From: Flammula alnicola
Taxonomy: Eukaryota; Basidiomycota; Agaricomycetes; Agaricales; Strophariaceae
Assembly (NCBI GenBank): GCA_015499995.1
Contig: JADNRV010000230.1
Span: 1-64,000 of the forward strand
Length of the DNA stretch: 64,000 bases
Reading direction: 5' to 3'
The translations under genes and the position numbers were made by a program. This document shows, piece by piece, positions 11,460 through 23,312 of the stretch. Position 1 is the stretch's first letter; each line of letters opens with the position of its first letter. The notes under the pieces were generated by a model. It had not been told where the DNA came from. It did not search any database and saw only the letters and a program-made list of their open reading frames with translations.

Positions 11460-14400
11460 CTAGTTCTGCATCCCTCGCTCCTCTTTGGATTTTTTCTTCT
11501 TAGGCCTCGTCACCTTTTTCTTCTTCAGCAACTCATAATTCACTCCCACATCCCTCAGCTTGAACAGCTTGATTGCTTGCTCGGCCGCAGCATACTTCAC
11601 CTCCTCCTGGCTCGGCTTACCCCTCCATTCATCCGTCACCTTCGCCTCTTCCTTATCATCCACGACAACTGCACAACTGACCTTGCCCCCGGAGTGCTCG
11701 ATAACGTATTCGATAGTCTTGTCGCGTTTTTGTGCCCACAGCGAGAGACGGGAAACTGGGTGCAACACGTCCACGTCGTCTCGCACGATATGTTCTAGAA
11801 GTGGCATGATACCCAACCTTTCAAGAATGGATCGAACGAGGGGAATGGAACCATTCGAGTCTAGAAATATCGCGCCAATGATGCTCTCGACCATGTCACT
11901 GAAGAACTTGGGCGCCTGAAGTCGGGTGAGCGCTGCCCAGGGGAAGATCGGTCCGCTCATCAGACTCTCCTCGATCTCATCTTTGCGCTTCCGGAAACGC
12001 GTGAAGGTGTTTAGCTGGTCTTCTAGGACCTTTGAGTTCGAGTGTAAGAGACATTTCCAGAGATATATTTCTTGCGCATCATTCGTGACTTCGATACGCC
12101 CGTTAGCATTGGGGTGCGGCATCACGGCGTCGACAGTGGTGCGTGTTCTGAGACAGATGTAGGCGAGGATATGGGCGTTGACGACAGCGGATTTGCGAAG
12201 GTGCATATGTCCGGGGCTGTAGTTCTTCCCTGGGGCGTGGTAGAGGTAATCCGTGACGATCATATCCAGTACGGAGTCGCCGAGGAACTCCATTCGCTCG
12301 TAGGACGGCGTGCGGTTGTCTTGCTGGTAACTTGCATGCGTAAGGGCTTCGATCAGAAGGAGTTTCCGTTGGAAGGTATACCCGAGCATGCGCTCGACGT
12401 CTGCGAGCTGGGTTGGGAAGTTCAAGTCCTCGGCTTGGGCTGTGAGTGAATCAACACGCGAGAGGAGCTGAGAGATGCGGTCCGGGAGAGGCTCCCATTT
12501 GAGTCCGAGGTCGAAGAATTTGATGCATTCGTAGCCCAACGCGAAGCTGCCGTGCAGGTAAGCAGCACCGATGATCGATTCTACGACATCAGCGAGGACT
12601 AGAAATATATATCAGATACCCGGATGAGCGAGACGAGATTTACAGAATACGGACCTTTCGTCGACAGTTGCTGGCTTTTCTTTGACTTCTTCTTTTTCGG
12701 GGTCGTGGTTGCATCGTGGGCTTTCTCCGCATCTTGCTGCATCGGTGGATCGGTCGGTTGAACCACCGGTGACGGAGGAGTGTTAGCCGCCTCTTTAATA
12801 GTGAAATACTTTGGCTTCCATTTTTTCCCTAGCATGACATCTGTTCACATTTGAAAAAGCCCATATCTCAGCATCCATTCAAATGTGCAAGATCAGGAAG
12901 CATACCCCGAATAATCCACCTGTAAACTCCTCGAGAAATATCCTCTTTCGCAAGGCGTACGTTCGACACGGCGTGATCTTTCTTCCTCGAAAGATACCCT
13001 TCATGCCACAGCGGATATTCAGCAAGCAATTGAACACCCGTGATGAACTTAAGAACAGTATCGCCCAGAGTTTCCATGCGCTGATAGTTCAACCTTTCCC
13101 CAGAAGCTGGCGCGGTTATAGCGACGGTAAGCAGAGAAACGGGTATCTCCGAAATCGGCGTAGAGTCGAAGAGGTTCTTGCGAAGTGAATGAGCGGTCAT
13201 AGACATAGAAAGATATCGGAGAATCGACGGTAGGAGGAATGAATATTCCGTTTCTTCAGGGGCCAATAGAACCACGCCCGAGTATTGGGGTATCAGATAA
13301 ATGAGTGGAGGCGGTTCTTTGGCTGTGTCCGTAGTCGTAACCTGGAATGGTGTTGGTATCAAGAAGTTCGTTCTGGGAGGGAATGCCTGCACGACAAGCA
13401 GAGGATAGGTAATCTGAATCTCATCATACGGCTGTTTTTTCTGGTACCGTTCCAGTAATTCCTCTTTCTCCTCTGCTGAAAGTGGTTCGTACCGCCATCC
13501 TACGAATTTGAACGGCCTTCCGAAGCCCATATGTCTCTGGATGAACGTCAGGTCAGTGGCATAGCCGAATTCCGTGCCGAATTCATCAGCTCTAACTATG
13601 AGACGATGCTGGTTCGAGGAGGGTGCGGCAGCAGCTCGATTGACGAACCAGGACCGGCGGGCATCCCATTCCGTGTCGACATTATTGACGGGAAGGAAAA
13701 GATATGCGAAGTCGAGGTCGTCCCACTCCATGCGGGTATTGTTCAGTCCCCAGAAAATTATCCTGGTATATTCTCGCGCTTTGGCGATATTCCTGTCACT
13801 CGCGTTAACCGCGCCGAGATGACGAATGGATGTTTTAACAGGCGGAACGCCAGGCCGATAGAGGGTGGGACCTTCATCTACACCCAAGGCAATATGCTCC
13901 GAGCGAGCAAAGAGCAACAGAGGAGATAGGCCTTCAACGTGTAGCTCGGAACACTGCCACAAGTCTGCCGCAGTGTCATCTGCAGCCCAGGGATCGATGC
14001 TAATCGACACCTTGGCGAACCCCGCCCTCTTCTCGACGTCAGCCAACATCGCCTTCACCTCCTCTTCGAGCTCGGGCTCAACGACGCTCGTTATAGGGAG
14101 GAGGCTCTCATTTAGAAGACCTGCTTCGTATAACGAGCGATATGCCTTATACGCGGAATGCCGATGGGCAGAAATGATGTTCTTATAAACGCAAGCCACA
14201 GTGAATTGGCGCTCTGGGAGTGGTAGCGTGCGTGGAAGGGTGACCCTTGACCCATAGGGGCCCGTATATGGTGTTAAGGGTTTGTACTGGGCATCGAAGG
14301 AATGCCATCCTTCTGGGAATTCAGGAGGATCAATGTCGTATAAAGGCCGGTTGTCTACGTGAGACGAGTTGGGTATGACCGCACAAAAGTGGGTAAGATG

Positions 14401-16354
14401 GGATATAGCCGAGTGGAGAGTTAACAAGGCCCTAGTTTTAAAAAACCTGTTAGTCATACAAGATGTAAGGATACACGGTCAAAAAGAGCTTACCCTGTAG
14501 ATCCGACGCGAAACTCCATGTCGTCGTCCTCCTCTTCTTCGTCTACTATAATTTCGTCATCTTTGACGAAGGAGGTATCTCGGCTGGGGTCATTATACAG
14601 TTCCACCATCTGCCGTTCCAAATTCTCCCACTTGGCGACATCGGCGTGCTGTTTACCGCCCTCCTCGAACATGACCGTGAACGTGCTCCGTCTCTTCCGC
14701 GCCCGCCCTCGACTCTGCGCCCAGCTCGCCATGTTCTGCGGTGGGTCCCAGCGAATCACGCTGCCGCATGCCTGAATGTCGATGCCTTCTTCTGCCACGG
14801 CCGTTGATACAATGAGATTCTTCTCCCCTTGTTTGAAGTCCGACAGTGTGTCGTCTTGGGATTCTCGGACGAGGCTGCGCGTGATATCCATCATGGAGTG
14901 TCGATAAGCACTCTCAGACGTTCCTAAAAGCGTGCCGATCCTGAAAACGCCTTTCGTGAGGGGGTGGTGTTTGAGCACCTCTGCGAGCGCGAGAACGGCA
15001 TCGCGTCGCTGGACGAAGATGATACAGCTGTATGTATCGTTTAAGGACTCTGCTTCGGCCTTCTCCAAGAGCAAGCACTCGATGAGAGCGCGGATCTTGT
15101 CCGATAAATCGTCCTGGATGTCGTCTGGGTAGTACGAGACGGGAGAGACCATGACCTGGTCGAGGATGCTAAGGAGGTAGCCTTTTTCGCTGCTCTTCCA
15201 CGTCACCATAATGTTGTTGTACGGATTGGACGCCTCTTTCGCTCTCTCCAGGACTTTCCAGACGAACCAGTCGGCTGCCCATGCTCCGAGATCACTACAG
15301 ATATCCATAGCCGCACGGCCAAAATCGCGGAGTCCCTTGTGTGTAAACGAATTCTCCTTCTGGATGACCTTGGATAGCTTCTGATCAACCCTGTTGTAAT
15401 CGAATGACCCGCGTCCCATCCGTTGAAGTTGATCGCGAAGTGAAATGACATAGGGATCTTTGTTGATGTTGAGCGTGTTGATGATCGCTGATAAGGAGGC
15501 GAGGTTGGTGGAGAAAAATGGGTTGGAGTCGTCGGGTAGGTAGTACATGACGTGCTTGAAGATGGGTCTGTGGACATATTGGGCTAGCTCTGACCGGTGG
15601 CGACGAGGGGCGCGAATGGTGCTATCAAGATTACTCTCGATGGTTCTTGGAAACTTGTCAAGGGACGCTGCTCATGCAATTATATAAAAGAAGGACTTAC
15701 TGGAATGCCTTCACTACGTTTCCGCCGTAAATAGGGCTTGCAGTGAGGCCCAGAACCAGTGGGCGAACCGTATTCGATACGTTATTCTCGTTCCGCGGGG
15801 GTAGGTCGAAGTAGAACTCCATCATAATCCGATTATAGGGATGATTATCGACGGCATGGTGGGCCTCGTCAAACACTAGAAGACTGATATCTTTACCCAA
15901 GGAGATATAGCCGTGTCGAAGGGCGTCAAGAAAGACTTGAGGGGTCGACACCATAATACGGTGTGTACGGAGGACTCGCTCCCATAAAGCAGCGTTCTTC
16001 CACTGGTTAGGTTCATTTGCCCCGGAAACGATACCGACGGAGACTGGTAAGTACGACGAGATGACACCCTTCTGTTGCTCGCACAAGGCAACGGTAGGAG
16101 CAAAGAACCATGCGATCTACCCAAAACGTCAAATGTGCAGTAGAGTCGGATGACACGACACATACCTTGGTAGGCTCTCTCTCCATTTCGTGCTTCAACC
16201 TAAGAACGGCGATAAGAGTCTTGCCTGATCCTGTATCAAGTGCGATAATGATGTTCTTGTGCAGACTTTCGTCAAGCATCTCCTGCTGATATGCTCGCGT
16301 AGTGGGCATCGAGCTTGAGGGTGGGGAAGCTTCGGGGGCGGGATCTTCAACCAT
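11460..16354 (-). CDS. Dicer-like ribonuclease III
   Basis: Cuts double-stranded RNA into small interfering RNAs for RNA silencing. Exons (minus): 16354-16166, 16116-15701, 15645-14494, 14431-12906, 12840-12655, 12598-11460; 1,535 aa, in frame throughout. The helicase N-half has a Walker A motif (ALDTGSGKT, about 38-46) and a DEAH box (146-149, FDEAHHAV). The helicase C-half has [11 protein letters not shown] and QSRGRARK. A Dicer-dimerisation-like region follows. RNase IIIa has METLGD (E1039, D1043) with its second acidic pair in ADVVESIIG. RNase IIIb has MEFLGD (about 1260-1264) with DMVESIIG (about 1391-1394). All eight catalytic acidic positions are kept. A lysine-rich insert (KKKKSKKS) lies inside RNase IIIa. 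I cannot recognise a PAZ domain; the C-terminus is a weak dsRBD-like stretch ending in a Lys-rich tail. Likely active. Confidence 0.96.
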
Positions 16355-16989
16355 TCTTTGCGTCGGGTGAAAAATATTTGGAAGATTGTTGTGGGGGAAA
16401 TGAAGGAGACAAAGAGCGTCGTGCGATCCTAGTCATAGTACAAGGTTGGGCGCCTATCATTGATCAAAGAGTCAGGTGGTTGAAAGTGCGAGTCGAAGCT
16501 CGAGATAGTCAGGGGAGAACGTGCCGCAGCACCGAACCACTTTCTCCGTTGGAGACGGCAGATCTGCTGCGCAGGGCACGGTGGACGGAGACAAGGACGC
16601 TCAGCTCTACCGAAAACTGCTATCTATATACGTGTCATGTGATCGGATCTAATCTAATCTGTCTACTGCACAGTTCCCCGTACCATCAAGTTGTATTTGT
16701 GAAGATGCAGAGGCGTAAGTAGTACGCAAAAATGACTGCAGGCATCTCTGTGGTTCTTCTGTGGGATACATAATCGTCCATATACTTAAGTGTGATGCAA
16801 TTTACAGATTAGCGCTGAGCGCTGATGATTTGCACGTACGGACAGAAGATTTTTGAGTTGGGATACCTGTTCAGTGGTGCTCCAGACGACGTGAAGGCCA
16901 GTTTTGATATTAGATCTCTGCCTGGTGTATTTTTTCTTGGGTCGTTCGAAATTCGAATGGTCATTTACAGTACTTTTGTTTTATCACAT
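16355..16989. other. Dicer upstream region, no gene
   Basis: The sequence upstream of the Dicer ATG contains no coding region I can support. It should include the Dicer promoter; no clear TATA element is placed correctly. Confidence 0.45.
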
Positions 16990-18942
16990 CTAAGCAACCT
17001 CAGCTGAACAGATTATTACAGACAAGCAAAGGAAGGGAATTAAAAAAGAAGAAGGCAGTTGAAGCCCGTTGTATAACTGACCATAACTAAACAAGCAGTG
17101 AAATGTTAAAGCAGAGCGGAGCGAATTCACATAACAATGACTAGTATGAAACGACAATGTATGCAATGAATGATAATGCACTAATGTAGATGAAGATGGT
17201 TGAGTGTATGCGTTGCGTGGGTGGGCGGGAAAGAATAGTGATAGTGATAGAGAGAGGGGGAAAGAACATGAAATATGGAGAAAACAGAGAATAAACCATC
17301 TAGGATATGCAGAATTATTAAAAACATGGCAGAGCCAGTCGCGTGCGGTAGTAAATAATAAAAAGATGATATATACAATGACACAATTATGCAAAGGGAA
17401 GAGGTCAGAAAAGACAGGAGAAGAGGCGCATGTAAACATAACTGAAGAGGAGAAAAAAATGCAGGGTGGATGACGATGCTGTTGAGGCGTGATTCGTAAG
17501 TACATATCGGAATGGATGGATGTTGGACCGAAACGATGGCGTAGGGTAAGGCGAGATGTCATGAAACGGCACGGGACGCGGTGCGATGAGAGCAGAGCAG
17601 GGCAGAGCACAGGGGGAAAGAGCCCAAAAGTCAAGAGCAAAGAACAAACCACCGACTAATCAATGGTTCATCCATTCAGCTGACCAGGGGGCAGGCGTGC
17701 GCGTCACTGGTCGGGTCCTTCTCTCTCTCATCTTCCTCCTTCCTCTTTTCCTCATCCCTGCGATCCTGCCAGTCCCCGTCCGCCTTGGACGCAAAACGAA
17801 TTCTGAGAAAGACGCAGGAACGAGCCCAAAAAACCAAAAATAACCCTCCACGACCCGGCGTTATTTTTGTCGCGTCGAGGGCGCAGTCCAGGGTGTGAAT
17901 CAGAAAGAAGTCTTGTCAACGAAGCGAAGGCGCCAGGGCAGCGGGCATAGGCGGGCTGTTGAGGAATTGGAATACCAGGAAGGCATGCATGCACAGCGGG
18001 AAAAGGCTGCCTGGGACGCTGGGAGACAGACTCGTACTTCCACTTCCACACCCAGGTCCAGTTCTTCGCGCACCAGAGAGAAGAGAAGAGAGAGTACTTG
18101 GAACGTGACGCGTGAATGTCGATGAAAGATCTTCTTCGTGTGTGTCCCGATGTCCGTCATCTGGCATCCTGCGTCCTTTCCACGGCCGCGTCCGAGTCCA
18201 TGGGCTCGGTCGTGCATGAGCGTTGCAACAGCATGCACGCACGCAGCTAGCGATGCTCCATGCGTACTACTCCTCAAAGGAGGACGGCTGGCCAAGGTTG
18301 AACCACCAAACGCCCCAAGTACCCCAGGAGGACGGTGCACCATGGCCACTCTATCTCCGCACCCTACAGGCCACGGCTTGAAGAGCATGAGGTCGTCGTA
18401 TCGCCTGTGCCCATGCCCGAAGTGACGTACGTCCCGGCAGCCAGTCCTGCGTTCGTACATACTCTGGATAGCAGAGGCAGAGAGGTTTGTAAGGAAGGAA
18501 GGGAAAAAGAAAAGCGTAATATTCCCGCCCTCTTTTTCCCTTCTCTTCTTGTTCTCCGTCTCCCATACCACCCGAACACGGACGGCAAACGGGTCTTCCA
18601 TGGCCAGCAGGCAGGACGGCTCGAAGCACAAGGCTAGATAGAATCTCCAACACCCCGAAACATCGATGCCCAACCAGCGTCCGCGTCGTGCGCATAGCTA
18701 GCATGGCGTAGCTTACGCAGTGGTTCATCATCCCGTCTCAACCCATCCATCCCTCTCTCCTCTCTCCTCTCCTCTCGCCTCTCGCCTCTCGCCTCTCGCC
18801 TCTCGCCTCTCCTCTCCATCGCCTCTCCATTCGTCCATCATCTATCCGATACCCCAAAATCCACCCAAATCCACCCAAAAAAAAACGCAAACAAAAACGC
18901 AACGCATCGCAACGCAAACGCCACGCAAACACGGGCTCCGCC
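16990..18942 (-). other. long 3' flank / probable 3' UTR of the 21194-18943 gene
   Basis: Several frames of 60-257 codons are open here, but none shows a domain. Blocks between about 17.9 and 18.7 kb match the flank of the truncated second gene copy at 60.34-61.36 kb in the same order. Matches include catgctcttcaagcc, tgcggagatag/tgtggagatag and gatgccagatg. Indels between the copies are not multiples of three, so the match looks like UTR or flank and not protein. Near 18.75-18.83 kb is a ctctcgc minisatellite. Confidence 0.5.
18749..18830. repeat. CT-rich minisatellite (cctctcg units)
   Basis: About ten imperfect copies of ctctcgc/ctctcct follow one another just downstream (3') of the 18943 stop codon. 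Length variation between strains is likely. Confidence 0.8.
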
Positions 18943-21194
18943 CTACGCAGACCCCACACCACCCCTGCCTCCGGAAGACACCGCGAACACCTCCCGCTCG
19001 CGCGACGAGCTCGCCTGCCGCTTAAACCGTACAGGCACGTGCACGTCAGGAGTCGCAGTAGTACCAGTACCAGGAGTCGCAGTACCAGGAGTCGCATTAG
19101 TAGCAGTCGCGGTAGCATTGGCAGTAGAAGTGGCATTGGCGGGCGACCTCGACCTCGACCTCGACCTCGACCGCGAGGAGTGCTGGTTACGACTATGATT
19201 ATGCGTGTGCTCATTACACGCTGCGCGGGGGTTGAGGTGCACGGGTGCGTGTGCACGTCCGTGGCCGTGTCCGTGTCCGTGTCCGTGTGTGTGGGCTTGA
19301 GTCTTGGAGGCGGATGAGGGCGGTGGCGGCGGAGGAGAATTCGGCCTCGCGATAAATGCAGAGGCGGAGGCGGCGGAGGCGGAGGCAGGCATGGGCATGG
19401 GCGCGATGGCGATAAAGGACGTCGGCGTCGGCGTCCTCGGCCCAGCTTCGTATTCGTCATCACCCTCACCACTCGTGGACGTGGGCGTGGTGGTGGGGGC
19501 GGGTATGGTGGACATCATAGGCGCAACGCCAGCGATAGCGCCTGGATCTGAGAACGACGTTTTGGCGGTATCGATAGGCTGCGGCGCGGGTGTGTACGTG
19601 TGTGGTGGTTTCGCGTCTGTTTCTGATTCTGGTTTTGGGTCTGAGAGGGCGGTGGTGTCAAATTCAGCTCGCGGCGTCCGCTCGACTTCCTCCTCCTCCT
19701 CGTCAGAATCATCGTCAGAGTCAGAGTCCAAATCGATCTCGACATCGTTAACCACAATAAAATTCCGCTTCTTCGCCTTCTTCTCCTTCTCCTTCTTCAG
19801 CTTCCCATTCCCATTCCCATTCCCCTTCTTCTCCGTCCCCTCCGTCCCATCCACCCCCACCCCCAACCCCAACCCCAACCCCAACCCCGAAGGCTCCAAC
19901 GACGGAGGCACAAATCCATCGCCACCCCGTCCAAGCCCCCCATACGCCCGCGCAGGCGCCACATACGAGTGCCCAGTCGCCGCGGGCGAGCGCTTGAAAT
20001 TCACGCTGTACATCCCCATGCCCGTGCCCATCCCCATCCCCATGCCCACGCCCACGCCCACGCCCACGCCCACGCCAGTATCACCCGCCCCACTCAACGA
20101 CGCCGGCCCCAAGGACAAAAACTCCGGCTCCAGCTCCAGCTCCAGCTCCAGCTCGCACGACGACGCGCGCGACGGGGGGCTGCTGTCCAGCGATGCGTTG
20201 GTGAGCGAGGGCGTGGGCGGGTCGGTGTCGGTGGTGTCGGAGGCGGAGGAGGGGTCGGGGTCGGGTGCGGAGGAGGATGTGGATGTGGATGTGGAGGCTT
20301 CGGAGGCTTCGGATATAGGAGGCGAGGGTGTGCGTGATAGTGGAGGTGGGGTGCTGTCGGGCAAAGACAACGATGAGGATGAGTAGGACGAGGACGAGGA
20401 CGAGGATGAGGAGGAGGAAGACGATGTGGGTGTGTCGAGCAGCGGGAGGAACGAAAACGCCGGCTTCTGGCGCTGCAGGGGCGGACGCGAGGGGAGGAGG
20501 TGGGCGAGGTGCGTTGGGGGGCGGAAGGCGGAGCTGGTGGTGGTGGCGGCGGATGCGGGCGCGGAGGGGGGTGGGGGTTTTTGGCGGTGGAAGTTTATGG
20601 ACCAGGGGGATGTGGTGGTGGGCTGGTCCGCCACGGGTGAGGTGTAGGATGGATGGGAGGAGTAGGATGAATTGGAGAGCGATGGGGTGGGTGATGACCA
20701 GAAGGGGGTGTTGGATGACGAGGAGGAGGAGTGGAATGTCGGACTGGAAGGGCGGGGCGAGGCCAACGGGGATGGAGAGACGGACGAATTCTGCGACGAA
20801 TTCATCGAGTCATCGCTCTCTGAGAGGAGCGGCAATAAGCCTATAGGGACGGCGGAGAGGTAGTGCCGCGAGGGTTTGCCTGATATGAAGTCGCATGGCT
20901 GGTTGGCACGCGGCAAGGATCGTTGGATTTCCTTGAGCTCGAGGAGGTCTCTAGATATCACATAACCCGTCAGCACTCCAATAGAAGATATGAGGGGTAT
21001 GAGACAACTCACTGGTACGTCAGCTTCCTGGCAGGCTCTGTCGGGGTACGGTCCCATTCGTCTGCAGTGTACACCTCCTCAGAGCCCTCAGCACCAAACG
21101 CCACACACTTCCTATGATGGCACTGCGTCTGCGTCTGGCCATCGAGCCCGGGACTCGGCCACGGAGACGAAGCGTGCTTCAAACACCCCTTCAT
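18943..21194 (-). CDS. basidiomycete low-complexity protein with PP1-docking-like motifs
   Basis: Exons 21194-21013 and 20950-18943 (62-nt intron, GTGAGT) encode 729 aa. Function unknown; I recognise it as a family conserved in Agaricomycetes. The conserved N-terminus starts MKGCLKHASS and has RKCVAF (28-33), then DEWDRTPTEPARKLTYQ and LLELKEIQRSLPRANQP (to about residue 78). K-C-V-A-F fits the RVxF consensus for protein phosphatase 1 binding. Further Val/Ile-x-Phe-basic motifs occur at SINFHR (178), SVNFKR (376) and PVRFKR (700). Between them lie Ser-, Pro- and Thr-rich tracts and simple repeats (ELELELEL, GVGVGV, HGHGHG, SRSRSR), and the acidic block VEIDLDSDSDDDSDEE. It ends RGGVGSA. A regulatory scaffold of PP1 is my inference. 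A truncated second copy lies at 59.4-61.4 kb. Confidence 0.85.
19135..20160. repeat. hexanucleotide microsatellites inside the coding sequence
   Basis: Runs of six-base units occur inside exon 2: gacctc near 19146-19175, gtccgt near 19255-19290, ccccaa near 19858-19886, cccacg near 20043-20075 and cagctc near 20128-20155. All keep the frame and encode dipeptide repeats. They also open long antisense frames, which I reject as genes. Confidence 0.85.
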
Positions 21195-22282
21195 CCCGTC
21201 TGTCTGACTAGCTGACTATTACAACCTGAGAGTGTGAATTCGAATTCGAACACGGGTGAAAGCGGGCCAGCGTTGATAGGGTGTGTCGGGTCGTGTCGGG
21301 CGATACGCTTCAAAGTGGAACCCGCGACCGGGCCTATAAAAGTAGCTCTGGGACGGAACAGAGTTCAGCTAAGTCAAACGCCACGGAGAAAGCAGATGCC
21401 AGGAAATCGCACGGCCCACCTTTTTGGAGGCCTGGCAGGTACGAGTGCAAGCCTGCAGGCGGGTCACTTGAGCTGTCGACGTTTGGTTGGTTGGTGTTCC
21501 AGTCTATGTGGTGATGCCTCCTGTGGACGCTTGCTGTGAAAATGATAGATAGGGTCCTTGACAGAAAAATTCGTTTTGGGCTAGTTTGGTCGCCTTTGCA
21601 GTAGCAGTAGCAGGTGCTCGAGTGTAAGTACCCCTGGGCCCTGGTCAATGCAATGATCATGAAAAAAAGAGAACAACGCCTCTCCGTTCGATCCGCTTTT
21701 TTGTTCGGCCGGTCCGACTCGACTTATTTCCCCGCGCGCGAAGCCCTCGGCTTTTTTTGTCTTCTCCTCTGCGTTCCGTTTTTAAAAGCCACATACACTC
21801 CTACAAGTTCTTTTTTATACAGGATCTAACCCGTAGGTCGCTTCCACTATTCTCCCCTCTTCATCGTCTCGACTCTCCTTGCACGGAGTCTGATTGGCGA
21901 ACCCTTCGGATGGTCATATGATCACGTGGGTCCCCCGGAACAGCAAGTCTACATCGTCATGTCACTGTCACTGTCAATTTTTTCCAGACAAATTTCCTCG
22001 CGACTTTTCGATCCTTTTCACACAGTGGCAGGCAACGACGCGAAAATATGATCCATGATCCATCTTTTTTATATATAAACCGCATCAAGGTTCGCCAATA
22101 CATACACAGTCTAGAGGGGTAACAAATGCCGACTACGCGAGCGCACGAGTGTGGCGTGGGTCCGAACGTTTCAGAAATAAATAAGCAAGATGCGCCCCCC
22201 TTCATGACGTGTAAGCGTCATGGGCGAGGTCACCAGGCTTTCGCTTTCACTTGGTAAGAATCCGTATCTATTAAATTGTACG
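21195..22282. other. upstream region of the 21194 gene, no other gene
   Basis: This stretch contains the promoter side of the preceding gene. A ttttatatataaa tract near 22070 resembles a TATA box, but no coding region follows it in either direction. Confidence 0.45.
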
Positions 22283-23186
22283 CAGGCTCCTAGAACCAGC
22301 ACGCTCGTATCACTCGCAACTTCATCCTAATAGGTAGTAGGGACTTTTTATCTAATCTTATCAAAATTATCTTATCATATCAAAGTGTAAACAAGAGTAA
22401 ATTCATCTAAGGTGGGTTGCGAGTGATAGAGCGGCTGGCAAACTTTGGATTCGGTGATCCAAAAGTGATCCCCGAGTCACATCAAGTCACACACGCTCCC
22501 AACAACCTCTCGTCGGCGGCATCCTGTAATATACCCATTCTTATAAACTCTTTCATGTTTTTAAGTATCAAGATATTTAATTTGTAGAAATTAGATGTTG
22601 GTTAGCCCAAACCGCATTTTTCTGCTCCCAAAACTAAATAAAAGCGGATTTATCCCTAATTTGCATACCCATCCATGCTCTCTGGCATAGAAGAATATGT
22701 TTCTTCAACTTCTGTTCATAAATTTTATTCCTTTATTATTTATATCATTCTTTCGGCAGGTCAAAGACGCGAGAGAAGGAGAAGAACAAGGTTGGAGTGC
22801 AAGGAACTACACTGGGCAAAATCCAAAAATCCCAAAGTCATCCCTTGAAAACTCATATGTGTCAAACTTTCAAAACAGTTGATGTGCAAGACAATCTCAC
22901 AGCTGATAATTTGAGTTAATCTATGAGTGAATGTTGCAAGAATGAGAGGGCAAAGCAAGAGCAATCCGGAAAGCGTGACAACCTGAAGGGACTTGTGCCT
23001 GGTTACCGAGATCACCGAATCCAAAGTTTGCCAGCCGCTCTATCACTCGCAACCCACCTTAGATGAATTTACTCTTGTTTACACTTTGATATGATAAGAT
23101 AATTTTGATAAGATTAGATAAAAAGTCCCTACTACCTATTAGGATGAAGTTGCGAGTGATACGAGCGTGCTGGTTCTAGGAGCCTG
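22283..23186. mobile_element. Mutator-like TIR element, non-autonomous (904 bp, 177-bp TIRs, 9-bp TSD)
   Basis: The left end (22283-22459) and the right end (23010-23186) are perfect inverted repeats of 177 bp, starting CAGGCTCCTAGAACC. The element is flanked on both sides by aattgtacg (22274-22282 and 23187-23195), a 9-bp target-site duplication. Long TIRs with a 9-bp TSD point to the MULE superfamily. The roughly 550-bp interior encodes no transposase. Each TIR itself contains an inverted pair (atcactcgcaac ... gttgcgagtgat), so each arm can fold back alone. Identical arms imply recent movement. Confidence 0.9.
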
Positions 23187-23312
23187 AATTGTACGTACTG
23201 TGCTGGGGTACGTGGGTACATAGTTAGTACAGTTCATAGTCTTCAATGAACTATGTATATGTATATGAAAGATCATGAAAAGCCAAAGCGATTTGGCCGT
23301 AACGCCGAACGG

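Noticed and set aside
16990..17652. 220-codon minus-strand frame
   Set aside because: Ser/Leu/His-rich, no domain; lies in the 3' flank of the 18943-21194 gene.
17900..18673. 257-codon frame partly similar to a frame at 60.4-60.9 kb
   Set aside because: The DNA is similar between copies but indels are not multiples of three, so a shared protein is not supported.
19304..20386. 360-codon plus-strand frame
   Set aside because: Antisense to exon 2 of the 729-aa protein; kept open by hexanucleotide repeats, with no conserved motif.
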